Assembly: GCA_007570785.1 (NCBI GenBank) | Contig: ML664152.1 | Coordinates: 2,666,911-2,730,910 of the forward strand | Length of the DNA stretch: 64,000 bases | Direction: 5' to 3' | Origin: Antilocapra americana | Lineage: Eukaryota > Chordata > Mammalia > Artiodactyla > Antilocapridae | In this document: positions 22,840 to 33,753 of the stretch, piece after piece | Position numbering within the stretch: the stretch's first letter is position 1 | Layout of the letters: each line of letters starts with the position of its first letter | Position numbers and translations under genes: made by a program | Notes under the pieces: generated by a model | Database searches by the model: none | What the model was told of the DNA's origin: nothing | Seen by the model: only the letters and a program-made list of their open reading frames with translations

Positions 22840-24330
22840 CCCAAACGGCTCTTGGATCATCGACCGGCCCCATCACCTGACTGGAACCGTGGAAATTCAC
22901 AGTCGGCCTTTGGTCCAAACGCCAAAGTCAAATCTGAACGCTCGGCCCCACCACTGCCGCGCGGTCCCACCTGCAGCCCTCCCTCCCGGCAGAGCAAAAA
23001 GTGAAACTAACCCGTGGCCGCAACGCGCAGGGTCGGGGGCGCGCGGGGTCCCCGTGGCCAGCTCCCCGAAACTCGGCGGGGGCGCGTGGCGACCACCGGG
23101 GGCAGAGGGGCCCAAGGAAGTCCGCGGGGCGAGGGGCAGGGGTGTCGTTCCCTCGCCCAGCCCGGCTGCCCGCCCCTCCTAGGGCGCCCCGGCCCCGGCC
23201 GCGCGCCGCCCACCCCGGCCCAGCGCGCCCGGCTGCAGCGCCCCAGGCCGGCCGGCGAGGACCGGGACAGGCTTGGGCCTGGGCAGCCGAGGCCCCGGAG
23301 GCTGGGAGGGAAGCCACGGCCCGCGTCCCCAGTCCCGGTCCTCCAGCCCTCCCGCAGGCCCCGCGCCCGGCGGAGCGCAGCCAGCCTGCTGCGCCGCGGG
23401 GCCCGGGTGGTGGGGGGGCGACCTGGGGAGGCGAGGGGCGCCGATCTCGGGCGGCGGGGAGGGGCCCGACCTCGGGGGCCGCGCCGCTCACCTGCAGCCG
23501 CCGCCACCTGCTCCTCGCGCGCGTGGCCGCGGCGTCGCCTCCGCTCCGGGCCGCTCGGTCGCTGCGCTCCGGCCCTGGGCGCGCCCGGCCCTGCGTCGGG
23601 CCTCAGCGAGTGCGGCGCCCGCCGCCCCCGGCCCCCATCCCGCCCCGCCCGGCCGGCCGCCCTCCGCCCTCGGCCGCGCCGCCCCGCCACTTCCTGTGCG
23701 CGGCGATCCCACAGTTCCGCCGGCGCGCGGGGCGGCGGGGACACGCGGGGAGGGGACATGGGGCCTGCGGCGGGGACGCGGCGCGGGGAGCGGCCGGGGG
23801 ACGCGGGAGTGCTAGGGACGGCGGGGCGGGAGCACGAGCGGGGCGGGGCGCGGGGGCGCGGGGCCGGCCGAGGGCACAGCGGGGGCCCGGGACCGGGGAC
23901 GGGGCCGTGCGCGGGGCGGCCCGGCCGGGCGCCGGCTGCGGAGGGTCGGCCGGGGCCCGGTGACGGACGCGGCGGGAGGGCCCGCCGGTCTTGGGGCGGC
24001 GGAGCACGTGGGTGCGGACCCAGCGAGGCGGGCGGAGGGCGGGATTGGGGTGGAGGGAGGGACCCGCGGGGGGCACACGGGGCATGCGTGCGGAGTGGGC
24101 CTCGGCCGCGCGCTGCCCGCTGGGGGCGGGCGCGCGGGCTGGGGGAGACGGCGCCGCGGACGGTGAGGCCGCGGGGGCGCCCCCTCCCCCAGGGCCACGG
24201 GGGCGCGGTGGGTGTGGCCGAGAATGAAATCCCCCCGGCCGCGCTCGCCCCGTCACGGTTACCGCCGTGGGCGTGTCAGGGGGGCTGCGGTGGGGAGCGT
24301 CTTGGGAGCCCCCGTTCCCGCTGGTTTCAG
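22840..24330. promoter_or_regulatory. CpG island, probable promoter
   Basis: About 1.5 kb of very GC-rich, CpG-dense DNA in a window otherwise depleted of CpG, which indicates germline protection from methylation and hence a promoter. An ETS-type site, 'cacttcctg', lies near 23688-23696, and GC boxes ('gggcgg' and its complement) are frequent. There is no obvious TATA box. Transcription could run either way. The best directional hint is the minus-strand splice donor at 23491/23492. A weaker donor-like 'gacggtgagg' sits on the plus strand near 24157. The very long open frames here (to 445 codons plus, 250 codons minus) follow from the scarcity of stop codons in GC-rich DNA and are not evidence of protein. 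Confidence 0.85.
23492..23700 (-). other. Candidate non-coding first exon with consensus splice donor
   Basis: On the minus strand the sequence ends 'ctgcag|gtgagc', a near-ideal mammalian donor: exon end at 23492, intron start at 23491. The upstream boundary (transcription start) is not visible and 23700 is a placeholder. A start codon near 23636 opens only a 10-codon frame before a stop, so the exon would be 5' UTR with a short upstream frame. I found no partner acceptor or coding exon I could defend in the 23 kb to the left, so the gene is not named. Confidence 0.4.
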
Positions 24331-25345
24331 ACCCAGACGGAGCCCCTTTGACTTCTTACAGTTGGCTCCCGGCTGGCAACGTTGTATCCTTGTATCCGCT
24401 CTTGACAATGGAGGAAGCTTCCCTGAATGGGGGTGGGGTTTGCCAGGGGGGCCTCGGAACCGGCCTTGCTAGCCCAAGCCCTCCCCTGTGGTCGCCGACA
24501 CTGACCTCTCTCTGGGGGCACAGCCTCCAGAGCAGTTGGACAGGGCTGCCTGCGTCCCCTCAGGCACCTGGCCCAAGGGAGCGGCCAGGCTGCAGAGAGG
24601 TAGAGGGTCATTACCGCTGTGTCCTGTCGGCTCCATACCTCTGTGTGGCCTGCCCTCTGCTTGAGTCCCCACGTCCAAGGTGGACATCTTGAGCTTGGAG
24701 GAGCTTCATTTGAAAACTGCTTACAATACCAGGTGCTGTTGCTGTCTGCTGTACCTTATTTTAAGCCTCCTCAAATTATTTCAGAAAACACCAACTGAAA
24801 TAAAATAAACAGACCTGCACCTGTTCTACTCACAGTCCCTTATCCTTGAAAAAGATATGTTTGCAGTGTTCATTTGAATTTAATGCCTGTGAAGCCTGGG
24901 TCTTTGCGCTGCCACATGGACACTACAGTTGAAGCCTCATAGGCATCTGCAGATGTGTGTCCAGGAGGTTGTGACACAGCACATATTTACAAAAAATAAT
25001 AAACCTGAAACAACCAAGAAGACACCTCATTTAAAAAAAAAAAAAGCTCTGAAATGTTCATCTAGCAATATTTTTTAAAACATTAAAATTGTAACAATGA
25101 TTCTATACATGCTGATAGTACATAATCTCTGAGATTTAGACAAGATACAGAGCATTGAGTATCTGAAGTATTCTGTATCAGAAGCAATAGACTACACATC
25201 CAGAAAACTTCTGGAAGGATAAACAGACTGTCGTTGGCTGTGCGGCAGTGAACTAGGCAGTAAAGTTTAAATATATCATACCCACACACTTTTTAATTAC
25301 TTTTAAACAACTGAATAAAATGTACCTCATCATTTGGACATTTGT
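24331..25345. other. Anonymous sequence, no gene seen
   Basis: GC content falls off the island shoulder to AT-rich sequence by 24.7 kb. A 13-base A run lies near 25032. No exon supported. Confidence 0.45.
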
Positions 25346-25350
25346 GCATA

Positions 25351-25556
25351 CGTGTGCTAAGGCGCTTCAGTCGTGTGCAACCCTATGGACTGTAGTCTTC
25401 CAGGCTCTACTGTTCATGTAATTCTCCAGGCAAGAATACTAGAGTGGGTTGCCATGCCCTCTGGGGGATCTTCCCAACCCAGGGATCAAAGCAGCATCTC
25501 TTATGTCTCCTGCACTGGCAGGTTCTCTACCACTAGGGCCACCTGGGAAGCCCTTA
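25351..25556 (-). mobile_element. Ruminant tRNA-derived SINE
   Basis: Reverse complement: 'gcgcttcagtcgtgtgcaac', 'ccaggcaagaatactag', 'gccacctgggaagccc'. Confidence 0.9.
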
Positions 25557-25799
25557 GACTTTTAGTGCCCCTTTAATAGTTACTCTGAGCTTTTAGATAA
25601 CTCAAAACACCATATTTGTCTCAACAGCATAAATTGTCAGCCATCTAATCTGTATTCATTGGGAATCTATGATCACTGACACCTCAGCTGAGCAGAAATT
25701 TGCCTCTGGAAAAGCTCGGCTGAACACATGAACAGAATAAATATACAAAAGGAACTTGAAAGTGAGCCGAGCAAACCTGAGCTCCTGCTCGTGTTACTG

Positions 25800-25935
25800 G
25801 GAGATGTGGTCACCACTAGGGTTTACTGAGAGCCGTTATTTCACCTCCTTATCACAACAAGGCCAGGACATAGAGACTGTTATCTTCCCATTTTACAATC
25901 GCAAAACTGAGGCCCAGCAAAGCTGCACAGCTTTT
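25800..25935 (+). repeat. MIR element
   Basis: Shows the MIR core: a run of decayed sequence, then 'cccattttacaatcgcaaaactgaggcccagcaaagc'-like text, the classic 'attttacagatgaggaaactgaggc' block in mutated form. Confidence 0.65.
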
Positions 25936-26087
25936 CCACAGGTGCACAGCCGGCAGCAGAGCCAGCAGCCTGGCTCCAGGCCCCAACCCGCCCACAGGGA
26001 TGGAGCGTCTGAAGAGCGCAGCAAGGATGCTATCTTGCTAGGAAAGAAACACAGGCCCCCAGCCTGCTGAATTAAAATGGGGAAAGG

Positions 26088-26197
26088 ATAAGTCTCACCT
26101 AGAATATTATTTGGCACAGGTATGTAGAAAGAGAGGGGGGATATAAGTCTCACCTAGAATATTATTTGTCACAGGTATGTAGAAAGAGAGGGGGGAT
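26088..26197. repeat. Tandem duplication, 2 x 55 bp
   Basis: Copies at 26088-26142 and 26143-26197 differ at one inner base (ggcac versus gtcac) plus the edge. Near-identity implies a recent event. Not a known repeat family. Confidence 0.9.
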
Positions 26198-26239
26198 TTT
26201 TGCCATGAATGAGCCAAAAGAAAGTGGGGGCTGAGTACT

Positions 26240-26400
26240 GAAAATGGGTATAAGCCAGGCTCTGGGAGAAGGACTGTCCTGGTCATTATCTGCTCTAATT
26301 CTTAGAATGAACTTGGTGGCATACCATGCCACAGAAAAGGAAGCTAGAGCCCTAGAGGTGATCCCAAATCAAATGGCAGATGGCTGCTCACCCCAGGCCC
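26240..26400 (+). repeat. Probable MIR element
   Basis: 'ccaggctctgggagaagg' followed by 'gctctaattcttagaatgaac' and 'cagaaaaggaagctagagcc' tracks the MIR consensus loosely. Confidence 0.45.
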
Positions 26401-26705
26401 AGAAGGGCTCTTTCCAGCTCTGAGACAGTCTCATTGGGACCCTTCCAGTCAAGCCCAGCTCAGAAGCCGGGGGCAAAAGTGAGGGGCCAGGCAGGTCTGG
26501 AGATGGGCCATACTGCCTGACAGGTGTCTCCTAAAGTAGCTGGACAAACTGCCAGGGAACTGAGCGCTGAAGTCCGGACTCTTAGTATTCTTTTTCTGTA
26601 AAACCAGGAGATCCACACCAGGACTTCCACGATCCCAAGAGTGTGCCAGGAGAGCCACCAGCTCTGGGGCTAATTCAAGTACCTTTGAAAGTCTGTAAGG
26701 CAAAG

Positions 26706-26862
26706 GACTTCCCTGATGGTTCAGTGGCTAAGACTCTGAACTCTCAACACAGGGGGCCTGGGTTCAATTCCTGGTTGGGGAACCAGATCCTACATGCCGC
26801 AACTCAGATCCAGTGCAGCTGAATAAATAAAGAAAATTAAACACAAATATTTTTAAAAAGTG
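26706..26862 (+). mobile_element. CHR-type SINE
   Basis: 'gacttccctgatggttcag', 'gggttcaattcctgg', 'atcctacatgccgcaac', tail with 'gaataaataaag'. Confidence 0.88.
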
Positions 26863-26867
26863 CTTGG

Positions 26868-27136
26868 GACTTCCCTGGTGGCTCAGTGGCAAAGAATCTG
26901 CCTGCCAGTGCAGGAGACAAAGGTTTGATCCCTGGTGTAGGACGATCCTACCGGCCACGGAGCAACAAAGCCCATGCGCCACAACCGCGGAACTTGCACT
27001 CTAGAGGCCATGTGCCCCAACTGTGTGCCCCACCGCAACTAGGAGCAGCCGCTGCTCGCTGCAACTAGAGAAACGCCTGGGAAGCAACGAAGAGCCAGCG
27101 CAGTCAAAAATAAAGAAATAAAAAATTTTAAAATCA
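26868..27136 (+). mobile_element. Long CHR-group SINE
   Basis: 'gggacttccctggtggctcag', B box 'ggtttgatccctgg', then an extended body ('caactaggagcagccgctgc', 'ctgcaactagagaaacgcc') longer than the ordinary CHR unit, ending in 'aaaaataaagaaataaaaa'. Directly follows the preceding CHR SINE. Confidence 0.8.
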
Positions 27137-28065
27137 GGAGTGTTGACAAGTGGGGAACACAATGCAGAGGGGTTCCAGGGAGTAACCTGGCCTGATCAGC
27201 CCTCAAGTCAAAGTCGAGGTCACAAGAGTGGTGAAGCCAGCGCCGAGCCCAGGACAGACCTCAGGCAAACCTCCAGCATACGGAGGTGAAGCCCCAGGGC
27301 TGAACCTGGCCCCATCTTGTACTAGCTGCTCAGCCAAGCGGGGCCATCTGGTTGCTGTGTGTGGTCGCTCTGTCCCGGGGACTGAGGCTCTGTGACTTGA
27401 GCACAGGGCCTGTAGAGCTGCCTGCCATGGACTGTCATGGCATCCTTGTAGTGAGTCCCACGGGAGAGTCAGGGCACCAGACGGAGGGCAGGTGGACCAG
27501 AGAGTCAGTGGGAGCAGCCGGGGTGCTGGAGCAGGTCTGCCATTGGCCAGACACCCCAAACATGCCATCCAAGCCTCAGTTAGCAGCTCTGAGGTCTGAG
27601 GCTCCATCCCCTTTTCACAGGTATTACAATGGCCCCCAAGTCCCTTGCACCCTAACTCTACCCTGTGTTCTGCTTGGAGGCCCCACCTGATAGTAGACCT
27701 TGCCTGCACATTTTGCTTAGAAGTGCTTCTTACCTGGGCCCCACCCCACCCCGGGCCTGCACTCCACCTCTGCAGACTGACTGGGGGCTGGGGGAGCCAT
27801 CTGCCTGATACAGAGCTTGGCCTGGACTTTACGTGAGCTGGAACACCTGTCTATGGCCTGTCCAACCTGCCTTACACTTGCCTTAACCATTAAAGAAAAC
27901 AATGCACTACCTAGAAGTAAGAATATCCCCTTTGAAGATGGGGAGAGAAGCTGATCCTCATTTGAAGATAAGGTTCCCGCTCAGATGCCAAGGCTGTGCT
28001 GACTTGCTCTGTATGTGCTAATGTGTCTCCTTTGAAACCTTGAAGGAGTGTGTTCCTGTCATGTC
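27137..28065. other. Anonymous sequence, no gene seen
   Basis: Frames to 168 codons on the minus strand at 27.2-27.7 kb, with overlapping plus frames and no domain. Nothing supported. Confidence 0.45.
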
Positions 28066-28141
28066 AAAGAGTATATCCTGGACCAGGGATCAAACCCGTG
28101 TCTCCTGCTTCGGCAGGTGGATCCTTTACCACTAAGCCATC
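28066..28141 (-). mobile_element. Short tRNA-derived SINE fragment
   Basis: 'ggatcaaacccgtgtctcc' and 'tttaccactaagccatc' are the reverse complement of a SINE tRNA head. 'cctgtcatgt' flanks it at 28056-28065 and 28142-28151, a possible 10-bp target-site duplication. Confidence 0.7.
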
Positions 28142-28204
28142 CCTGTCATGTTTGATGTGTGTTCTCTGTTCTTACAAAACCTAATGCTGCTAGAGACCAT
28201 GCTC

Positions 28205-28348
28205 TTTTTATATATGTTTATTTATTTTGGCACACAGGATCTCTTAGTTGCAACATATGGCGTCTAGTTCCTTGACCAGGGATTGAACCCAGGACCCTTG
28301 CGTTGGGAGCACAGAATCTTAGCCACTGGACCACCAGGAAGTCCTGAA
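28205..28348 (-). mobile_element. CHR-type SINE
   Basis: Reverse complement: T-rich tail 'tttatttattttggcac', 'ctagttccttgaccaggg', 'cttagccactggaccaccagg'. Confidence 0.88.
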
Positions 28349-28424
28349 GCTACACTTTCTTCCTCAGTGGAAGTTACCCTCCCAGGCTAGAGTTCTTGAC
28401 TTGAATAAAACTCTCTTCCATTCT

Positions 28425-29350
28425 TATTATAGATTGCTTATTTTTGTGTAGCTATCATTTATTTTTATTATTTTTTAATTTTATTGAACTATAGCTGATT
28501 TATAATATTATGTTTGTTTCAGGTGTACAGCAAAGTAATTGAGATATTCACACACACACACATATAAGAATATCTATATGCTTTTCAAGATTCTTTCCCA
28601 TGATAGCTTATAACAAGATATTGAGCAGAGTTCTCTGTGCTATACAGGTAATCCTGATTGCTTATCCATTTTATATATTTTTAATGTATTTGTGTTAATC
28701 TCATGATCCTAATTTATCCCTCCCCTTCTTTTCCCCTTCAGTAATAAGTTTGTTTTCCATGCCTGTAAGTGTTTCTATTTTGTATATAGATTCATTTGTA
28801 TTATTTTTAGATTTTACATAGAAGTGATATTATATATTTGTCTTATTCTGTCTGACTTTGCTTAGCATGATAATTTCTAGGTCCATCCATGTTGCTGGAA
28901 ATGACGTTACTTCATTCTTTTTATGCCTGAGTAATATTCCATTGTGTATATAAACTACATCTTCTTTATCCATTCATCTGTTGATGGACAATTAGGTGCT
29001 TCTGTGTCTTGGCTATTGTAAATAGTGCTTCTATGAACGTTGGGTTGCATATATCTTTTCAAATTTTTGTTTTCTCTGGACATATGCCAGGAGGAGGATT
29101 GTAGAATCAAATGGCAGCTCTGTTTCTAGTTTTTAAGGAACCCCTCACTGATCTCCATAGTGGCTGCACCAATTTACATTCCCCCCAACAGTGCAGGAGG
29201 GGTGCATTTTCTCCACACCTTCTCCAGCGTTTGTTGTCGGTAGACATTTCGATGATGGCCATCCTGCCCTGTGTGAGGCGGTACCTCACTGCAGTTCTGA
29301 TTTGCATTTCTCTAATAACTAGTGATATAGATATGCCTACTTGCCACACA
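28425..29350 (-). mobile_element. L1 3' end, diverged
   Basis: Minus orientation. The 3' UTR occupies 28425-28860 ('gaactatagctgatttataat', 'ctgtgctatacaggtaatcc'). The ORF2 C-terminus follows at 28870-29350, with translated remnants such as [24 protein letters not shown] on the minus strand at 29107-29349. Premature stops and frameshifts. Confidence 0.85.
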
Positions 29351-30176
29351 GACTATTGACTTTTTTGAGGCCAAGACAAAGGGGACGTCCTGCGCGCACT
29401 ATGTCCCCCTGGCCCCAGCCACAGGCCTCCAGACCCGCCCGGAGCTGGGGCTCCTGGTGAAGGTGGGGGCTGCTGCCCTGAGCGGCCTTGTCCACGCGGT
29501 GGGCGGCAGGGCCTCCCCACGGAAGGCCAGTTTGCCCCTCACACCCACCCCTACCCAGACACACACCCTCAGTCAAAAACTCTCATGTTTTTATTTGCAT
29601 CAAATTGTTTTCCAGTTTGTTCTCTGAGGTTTGTTTTTGTTTTTTGGTTTTGTTTTTAAAGTTCACGCTGTTTCTAAAAATTCACCTGTTCAGATTGGGT
29701 GTTTCTAACATACACAGGAGAACTAACTCATCTCACAGGCCCAGGATGCCACCTGATTCCTGAGAAGTGGGGGAACGGGCCGCTTGAGTAATGTTTAGAG
29801 TGGGTTCAAGGAAATGCTTCCAGAAAAAGCCATCCATTGTCTTAATACAAGGGGAGGGGAACCTAGGTGGGTTTGGGGTTGTGGAATGCCTTCTGCATAG
29901 AGATTTAGGCACAGAAGTAAGATCATGGCATGACTTGATTGGGGACAAAACAGTCTAAAAGCCCAGATATTCAGAATAACAAAAGAGTTGTTTTTGGAAA
30001 TAAGAAGAGAGTCGAGGATAGTGCCCTGGGCCCCAGGAAAGGAGCTGGTCTCTGCAGCACCCAGGGTGTTGAGGACAAGCTTGGAGTGGCTTCCTGGAAA
30101 TGCATGGGAGGAAGTGCCCTTATGGCTGACTTGCTAACGTCATCGGTCATGACATCTCAGCAAAAAATAAGCGCAG
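29351..30176. other. Anonymous sequence, no gene seen
   Basis: No exon or confident repeat. Overlapping frames below 92 codons. Confidence 0.5.
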
Positions 30177-30330
30177 GGATTTCCCTGGGGTCCAGTGGCT
30201 AAGACCTCATCTTCCAACGCAGGGGGTGTGGGTTATATCCCTGAGGAGGAAGTTAAGATCTACATACTTAGAGGCCAAAAATCAAAACATAAAACAAAAG
30301 CAATATTGTAACAAATTCAATAAATAATTT
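30177..30330 (+). mobile_element. CHR-type SINE, diverged
   Basis: 'ggatttccctggggtccag', 'cagggggtgtgggttatatcc', A-rich tail. Confidence 0.75.
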
Positions 30331-31584
30331 GAAAATGGTCCACATTCCCCCCCCCAAAAGAAACTTAAAACATAAGCCCACTCTTTGCATCAGAATGGGT
30401 TGTAGCCTGGGAACCAAATAGTTGCAAAATCCATCAATTTCTGTTCTTTGGCTTCAAGGATGGGAGGCTTTAGGTGGCGGTGGGTGGGGTGGGGGACACT
30501 GAGTCCTCAGGTGCCCTGACCTGTAAAATGAAGTGGCCTCTGTCAGAAGTGGTGGAGGGGTGTGGTGGTCTCGGGAGGACCTTGAGTCTGCTGTTACAGG
30601 GACGGCTTGGCTGGGGTCTGGGCCCAGCTCCAGCCCCCATCCAGGTCTGGTCTGCGTGAACAGCTGCAGACCTGCCTCACACTTGGGCAGCTGTGCAGCA
30701 GGCCCTCTCTGGAGACCTCAGGACGGGGGTCCATGGAGACAAGTGCTCTGCTCACTTCACATCCCACCTGGGTTTGTTAGCACTGCAGCGACACACCACA
30801 GCCTTGGCAGCGCAAATGACAGAAATCTGTTGTCTCGGGATTCCATAAATGAGAGGCTGGAATGACAGGTTCCAGAGGCCTGTCTTCTTGTCATGTGGAT
30901 GGACATCTCCACCCCGGGTCCCCATGTGGTCATCCCTCCATGCATGTCTGCATCCTCCTCGCCTGTCCTCGTGGGACCCAGGTCATACTGCGTAAGGCCC
31001 ACTCTCGTGACCTCTTTGTAGCTGAATCACCCCTTCAGAGACCCCAGACTGTCACATTCAGCATGTGTTGAATACATGCCTTCAATGTATGCATTTGGGG
31101 GTGACATGGCCCCCTCAAACACTCAGCCCAGAATATAAATGTCCTGTCTCACTTTATTTTTTGTAATAAACATGTATCACTTACATAACTCTGAAAGGCA
31201 TTTAAAAGTAACCCACGTCTTACCCAATCAGAGATGCCGGGAGGAGATAAGCTGGACCTGGAGCTGGTGTGGTGAAAGCAGAAGTGGCTCTCCAGGAGAA
31301 ACAGAGATGCTTGCAGCTGGGTCAGGTCTGGCTTCTGCTCCATCACGGCCTCCCCACAGTCCACTGCAGCCAGACTCAGCTGGGGCCGCTACCCTCTGGG
31401 GAACAGAATCCAGAGGGAGTTCAGAATCTGGAAGGAAAGAGAAGACAGGAACATGAGTAAAGATGGTTTGAGTCCAAGGGCGTTACTCCAACACTCTCCA
31501 GGGATCACCCTCAACAGGAGGAGTCCTGGCCCTAGTTACAGTGATGCTGACGGCAGGCCTCGCATGCAGCACTGTGCCCCGTGC
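30331..31584. other. Anonymous sequence, no gene seen
   Basis: A short C run near 30349. Frames to 110 codons without recognisable domains. Confidence 0.45.
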
Positions 31585-31624
31585 TCTTACTTGGTCCCCA
31601 GCATCACTATGAGACAGGGACTGT

Positions 31625-31641
31625 CATCGTTCTCTGTTTTC
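31625..31641. repeat. Target-site duplication, left copy
   Basis: 'catcgttctctgttttc', identical to 33737-33753. Bounds the SNX16 retrocopy and abuts its poly(A) tract (T run on this strand, 31642-31650). Confidence 0.95.
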
Positions 31642-32639
31642 TTTTTTTTTAAACTTGGCAAAAAGGAGTTTAATTATCATAAAGTGCATCACTTAGCTAA
31701 ATATATTAAGAAGAAAATCAGCATCAAGACATTATAGCAAAATGTTTACATATACAGAAATAAAAACGCAATGCCAGGAGTTGACATAGGATATATGGCT
31801 TTTTCTCTTTTATTTTTCCGTATAACTGCCTATTTGCTTAGAATCTATATTTTCAAGAGTATGCCCTGATTAGCTAAAAGAGGTAATGCTCTGAAAAAGG
31901 CAAACCCATTGATTCTATATGTAGAGATTTAAGATAAAGATTACATGGAAAATAAACAAGTATAACATATAATACACTGGTACACTTATTATAGTATTTG
32001 AATGTTAATGAATTTGCTTTTCGAATCAAAGCTATTTTATCACTTTAGCTATGTTATTACAGCTCTTTCAGAGTTTTGCTTTGGTACTAGAAAGTTTTCT
32101 TCTTCTTATAAATAGTAACATTCCAAATAAGCAACTTTCATTTAGAGATGATAAACATGTCAATATTTAAAACTCATCTTTACCATTCATTTAAACCATT
32201 AATAAAAATATATCAGGTCAGAGACACAAGTACATATTCAGCATACAGTAACATGCAATTTATGTCCACTTAACTAATACAACTGGTGACTTAAACACAT
32301 ACAGACAAAGTGCACTCACCCCTGTTAGTCTGGATCAATATATTGGCAGAATACCAAAATAATTTATGCACAGTATTTAAGGATGTGGGCCTTGATGACA
32401 GAACTCTTAACTAGATTTTTTTTAGTGTATTAAATACAAAGTTTGTCTAAAAGACAATTCAAAGCAACAGTGAATACATCTCCTACACCAATAACTTAGA
32501 TTTTCCTTTATGTAAACTTTACACATGTGCAATCTGGCTGTTTAGTGTAGATGCTTCAGTCTCTTTTTTTTTTCTTTTTAAATATCTGTCATTCTAACTT
32601 CTCAGGAACGTAAAAATGGAAGGAACCGCAGGAGTTGCA
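31642..32639 (-). other. SNX16 retrocopy 3' UTR and poly(A)
   Basis: AT-rich, non-coding minus-strand sequence between the stop codon and a 9-base A tract (31642-31650 on the minus strand). The poly(A) signal variant ATTAAA lies at 31674-31669, about 18 nt before the tract, a normal spacing. About 990 bp of UTR shows the template mRNA was copied to its 3' end. Confidence 0.85.
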
Positions 32640-33581
32640 TTAGTCTTCTGCATTATATGCCACTTCTGCTACTTCTATGTCTGATATGGAATTTTTAGGG
32701 TCACTAAAACTTGAGTATTGCTTATTATCAGCTCTGGACTCTCCATCCAGGATGCCTGGATCAGCCTCCAGCGCAGAGGGCTCCAACGTCAGGATCTGTC
32801 TCCCTTCTGTTCCTGACGTGAGCAGTGATTCTTCAGGTTTCAAGGATAATGTCCTGACTCTGTTTTCCAGAGTGTCTATAAGAAGTTGCTTCTCACTGAG
32901 CAGTTTCTTCAGTGATTCCAACTCTTTTTGTTTTTCAAGTAGTTCTTTTTGAAAACGGTAGTTTGTCTCTTCTAAAGTTTCACAGAAAGCCCTGCTTTCT
33001 TCTAAGCTGTCAAACGGACCTGGTGGATCATCCAGACAAAGAAAGTCTCTCACGGCAAGGCAGTTAGCAATGTCCTTGTGAGCTACTAAATTCTGAAGAA
33101 ACGCTTGTAATCCTAATTGCCTATCTTCTAAAAAGTCGGCATTGTAATTATCTCTAAACCAGCGTTTTGGTGGAAGGGCTAATCGAAAGCCTGGAAACAT
33201 CTCTTTTAATTTATCATTAAGCGTAGATAAGTCAGTGTATCTTCTAAAAACTACCCAGCTTTCTTCTGGGGTCTTCTTTACTAATATTTTATATACAGTA
33301 AATTTAGCTCTTTCTTCCATCACCTCATAACCCAGGATAATAGGTGTGGAAGGTCTATCTTCCAAATTCACCGTTTCAGGACTTTGTTCCTCGCTTTCTC
33401 TTGGTCTAGCAGAATACTCAATGGAAGAATCTGCACCCATATTTGAGTCTTCCAACGGGCCTTTGGAAGAGTTTGAGCTTGTTGAGATACTCCCAAAAGA
33501 ACTTCTTTGGTTTCTGTTGGTTGCAAAACCGGAAGCAGAGTTGCCTAGGGGCATAGGAACTGGAACATAAGGAGTTGCCAT
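32640..33581 (-). CDS. SNX16: SNX16 (sorting nexin 16) retrocopy, intact 313-codon frame
   Basis: SNX16 is a phox-homology sorting nexin that binds phosphatidylinositol 3-phosphate on endosomes and acts in endosome-to-lysosome traffic. This frame has no introns, unlike the parent gene. Seen here: a low-complexity Ser-rich N-terminus (1-75); a PX domain (about 76-187) with the lipid-binding RRYTD at 113-117, the PPKRW loop at 137-141 and the conserved Arg at 154; and a coiled coil (about 200-248) starting [18 protein letters not shown]. The start MATPYV has a good context ('aagatgg'). An upstream in-frame ATG would add 16 residues from 5' UTR sequence and is unlikely. From memory the human protein is about 344 residues, and about 31 residues seem absent after residue 49, as if an exon was skipped. 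No stop or frameshift in 313 codons, so it may be young or constrained. Expression is unknown. Confidence 0.9.
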   Translation of the reverse strand: MATPYVPVPMPLGNSASGFATNRNQRSSFGSISTSSNSSKGPLEDSNMGADSSIEYSARPRESEEQSPETVNLEDRPSTPIILGYEVMEERAKFTVYKILVKKTPEESWVVFRRYTDLSTLNDKLKEMFPGFRLALPPKRWFRDNYNADFLEDRQLGLQAFLQNLVAHKDIANCLAVRDFLCLDDPPGPFDSLEESRAFCETLEETNYRFQKELLEKQKELESLKKLLSEKQLLIDTLENRVRTLSLKPEESLLTSGTEGRQILTLEPSALEADPGILDGESRADNKQYSSFSDPKNSISDIEVAEVAYNAED

Positions 33582-33736
33582 CTTCTTTTGGCTTTTGTAA
33601 CAAACTTGCACACTTCTGAGTCCGAACAATTAGAGAACAAGTAATAAGCAATGCATTCTTTTCTTCTTAGGAATTCACTCTGTGACCCCCGTCTGGAAAA
33701 CAGCATCTCCGCACCCGCCTCCGCGGGGCCATGAGC
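33582..33736 (-). other. SNX16 retrocopy 5' UTR
   Basis: Minus-strand sequence from the left edge of the right duplication copy to the ATG. It opens CpG-rich ('ggctcatggccccgcggagg'), as expected for transcript 5' ends from a CpG-island promoter, so the copy appears full length. It contains upstream ATGs but no promoter of its own that I can see. Confidence 0.75.
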
Positions 33737-33753
33737 CATCGTTCTCTGTTTTC
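33737..33753. repeat. Target-site duplication, right copy
   Basis: 'catcgttctctgttttc', a perfect 17-bp match to 31625-31641. Typical length for L1-mediated retrotransposition. Confidence 0.95.

Noticed and set aside
23001..24351. Very long open frames (445, 320, 250 and 217 codons) on both strands in the CpG island
   Set aside because: Overlapping frames on opposite strands, Gly/Arg/Pro/Ala-rich, explained by lack of AT-rich stop codons in extreme GC. No domain recognised.
33582..33629. In-frame upstream ATG adding 16 residues to the SNX16 retrocopy
   Set aside because: The extra residues come from 5' UTR sequence. MATPYV is the known SNX16 N-terminus and has a better start context.
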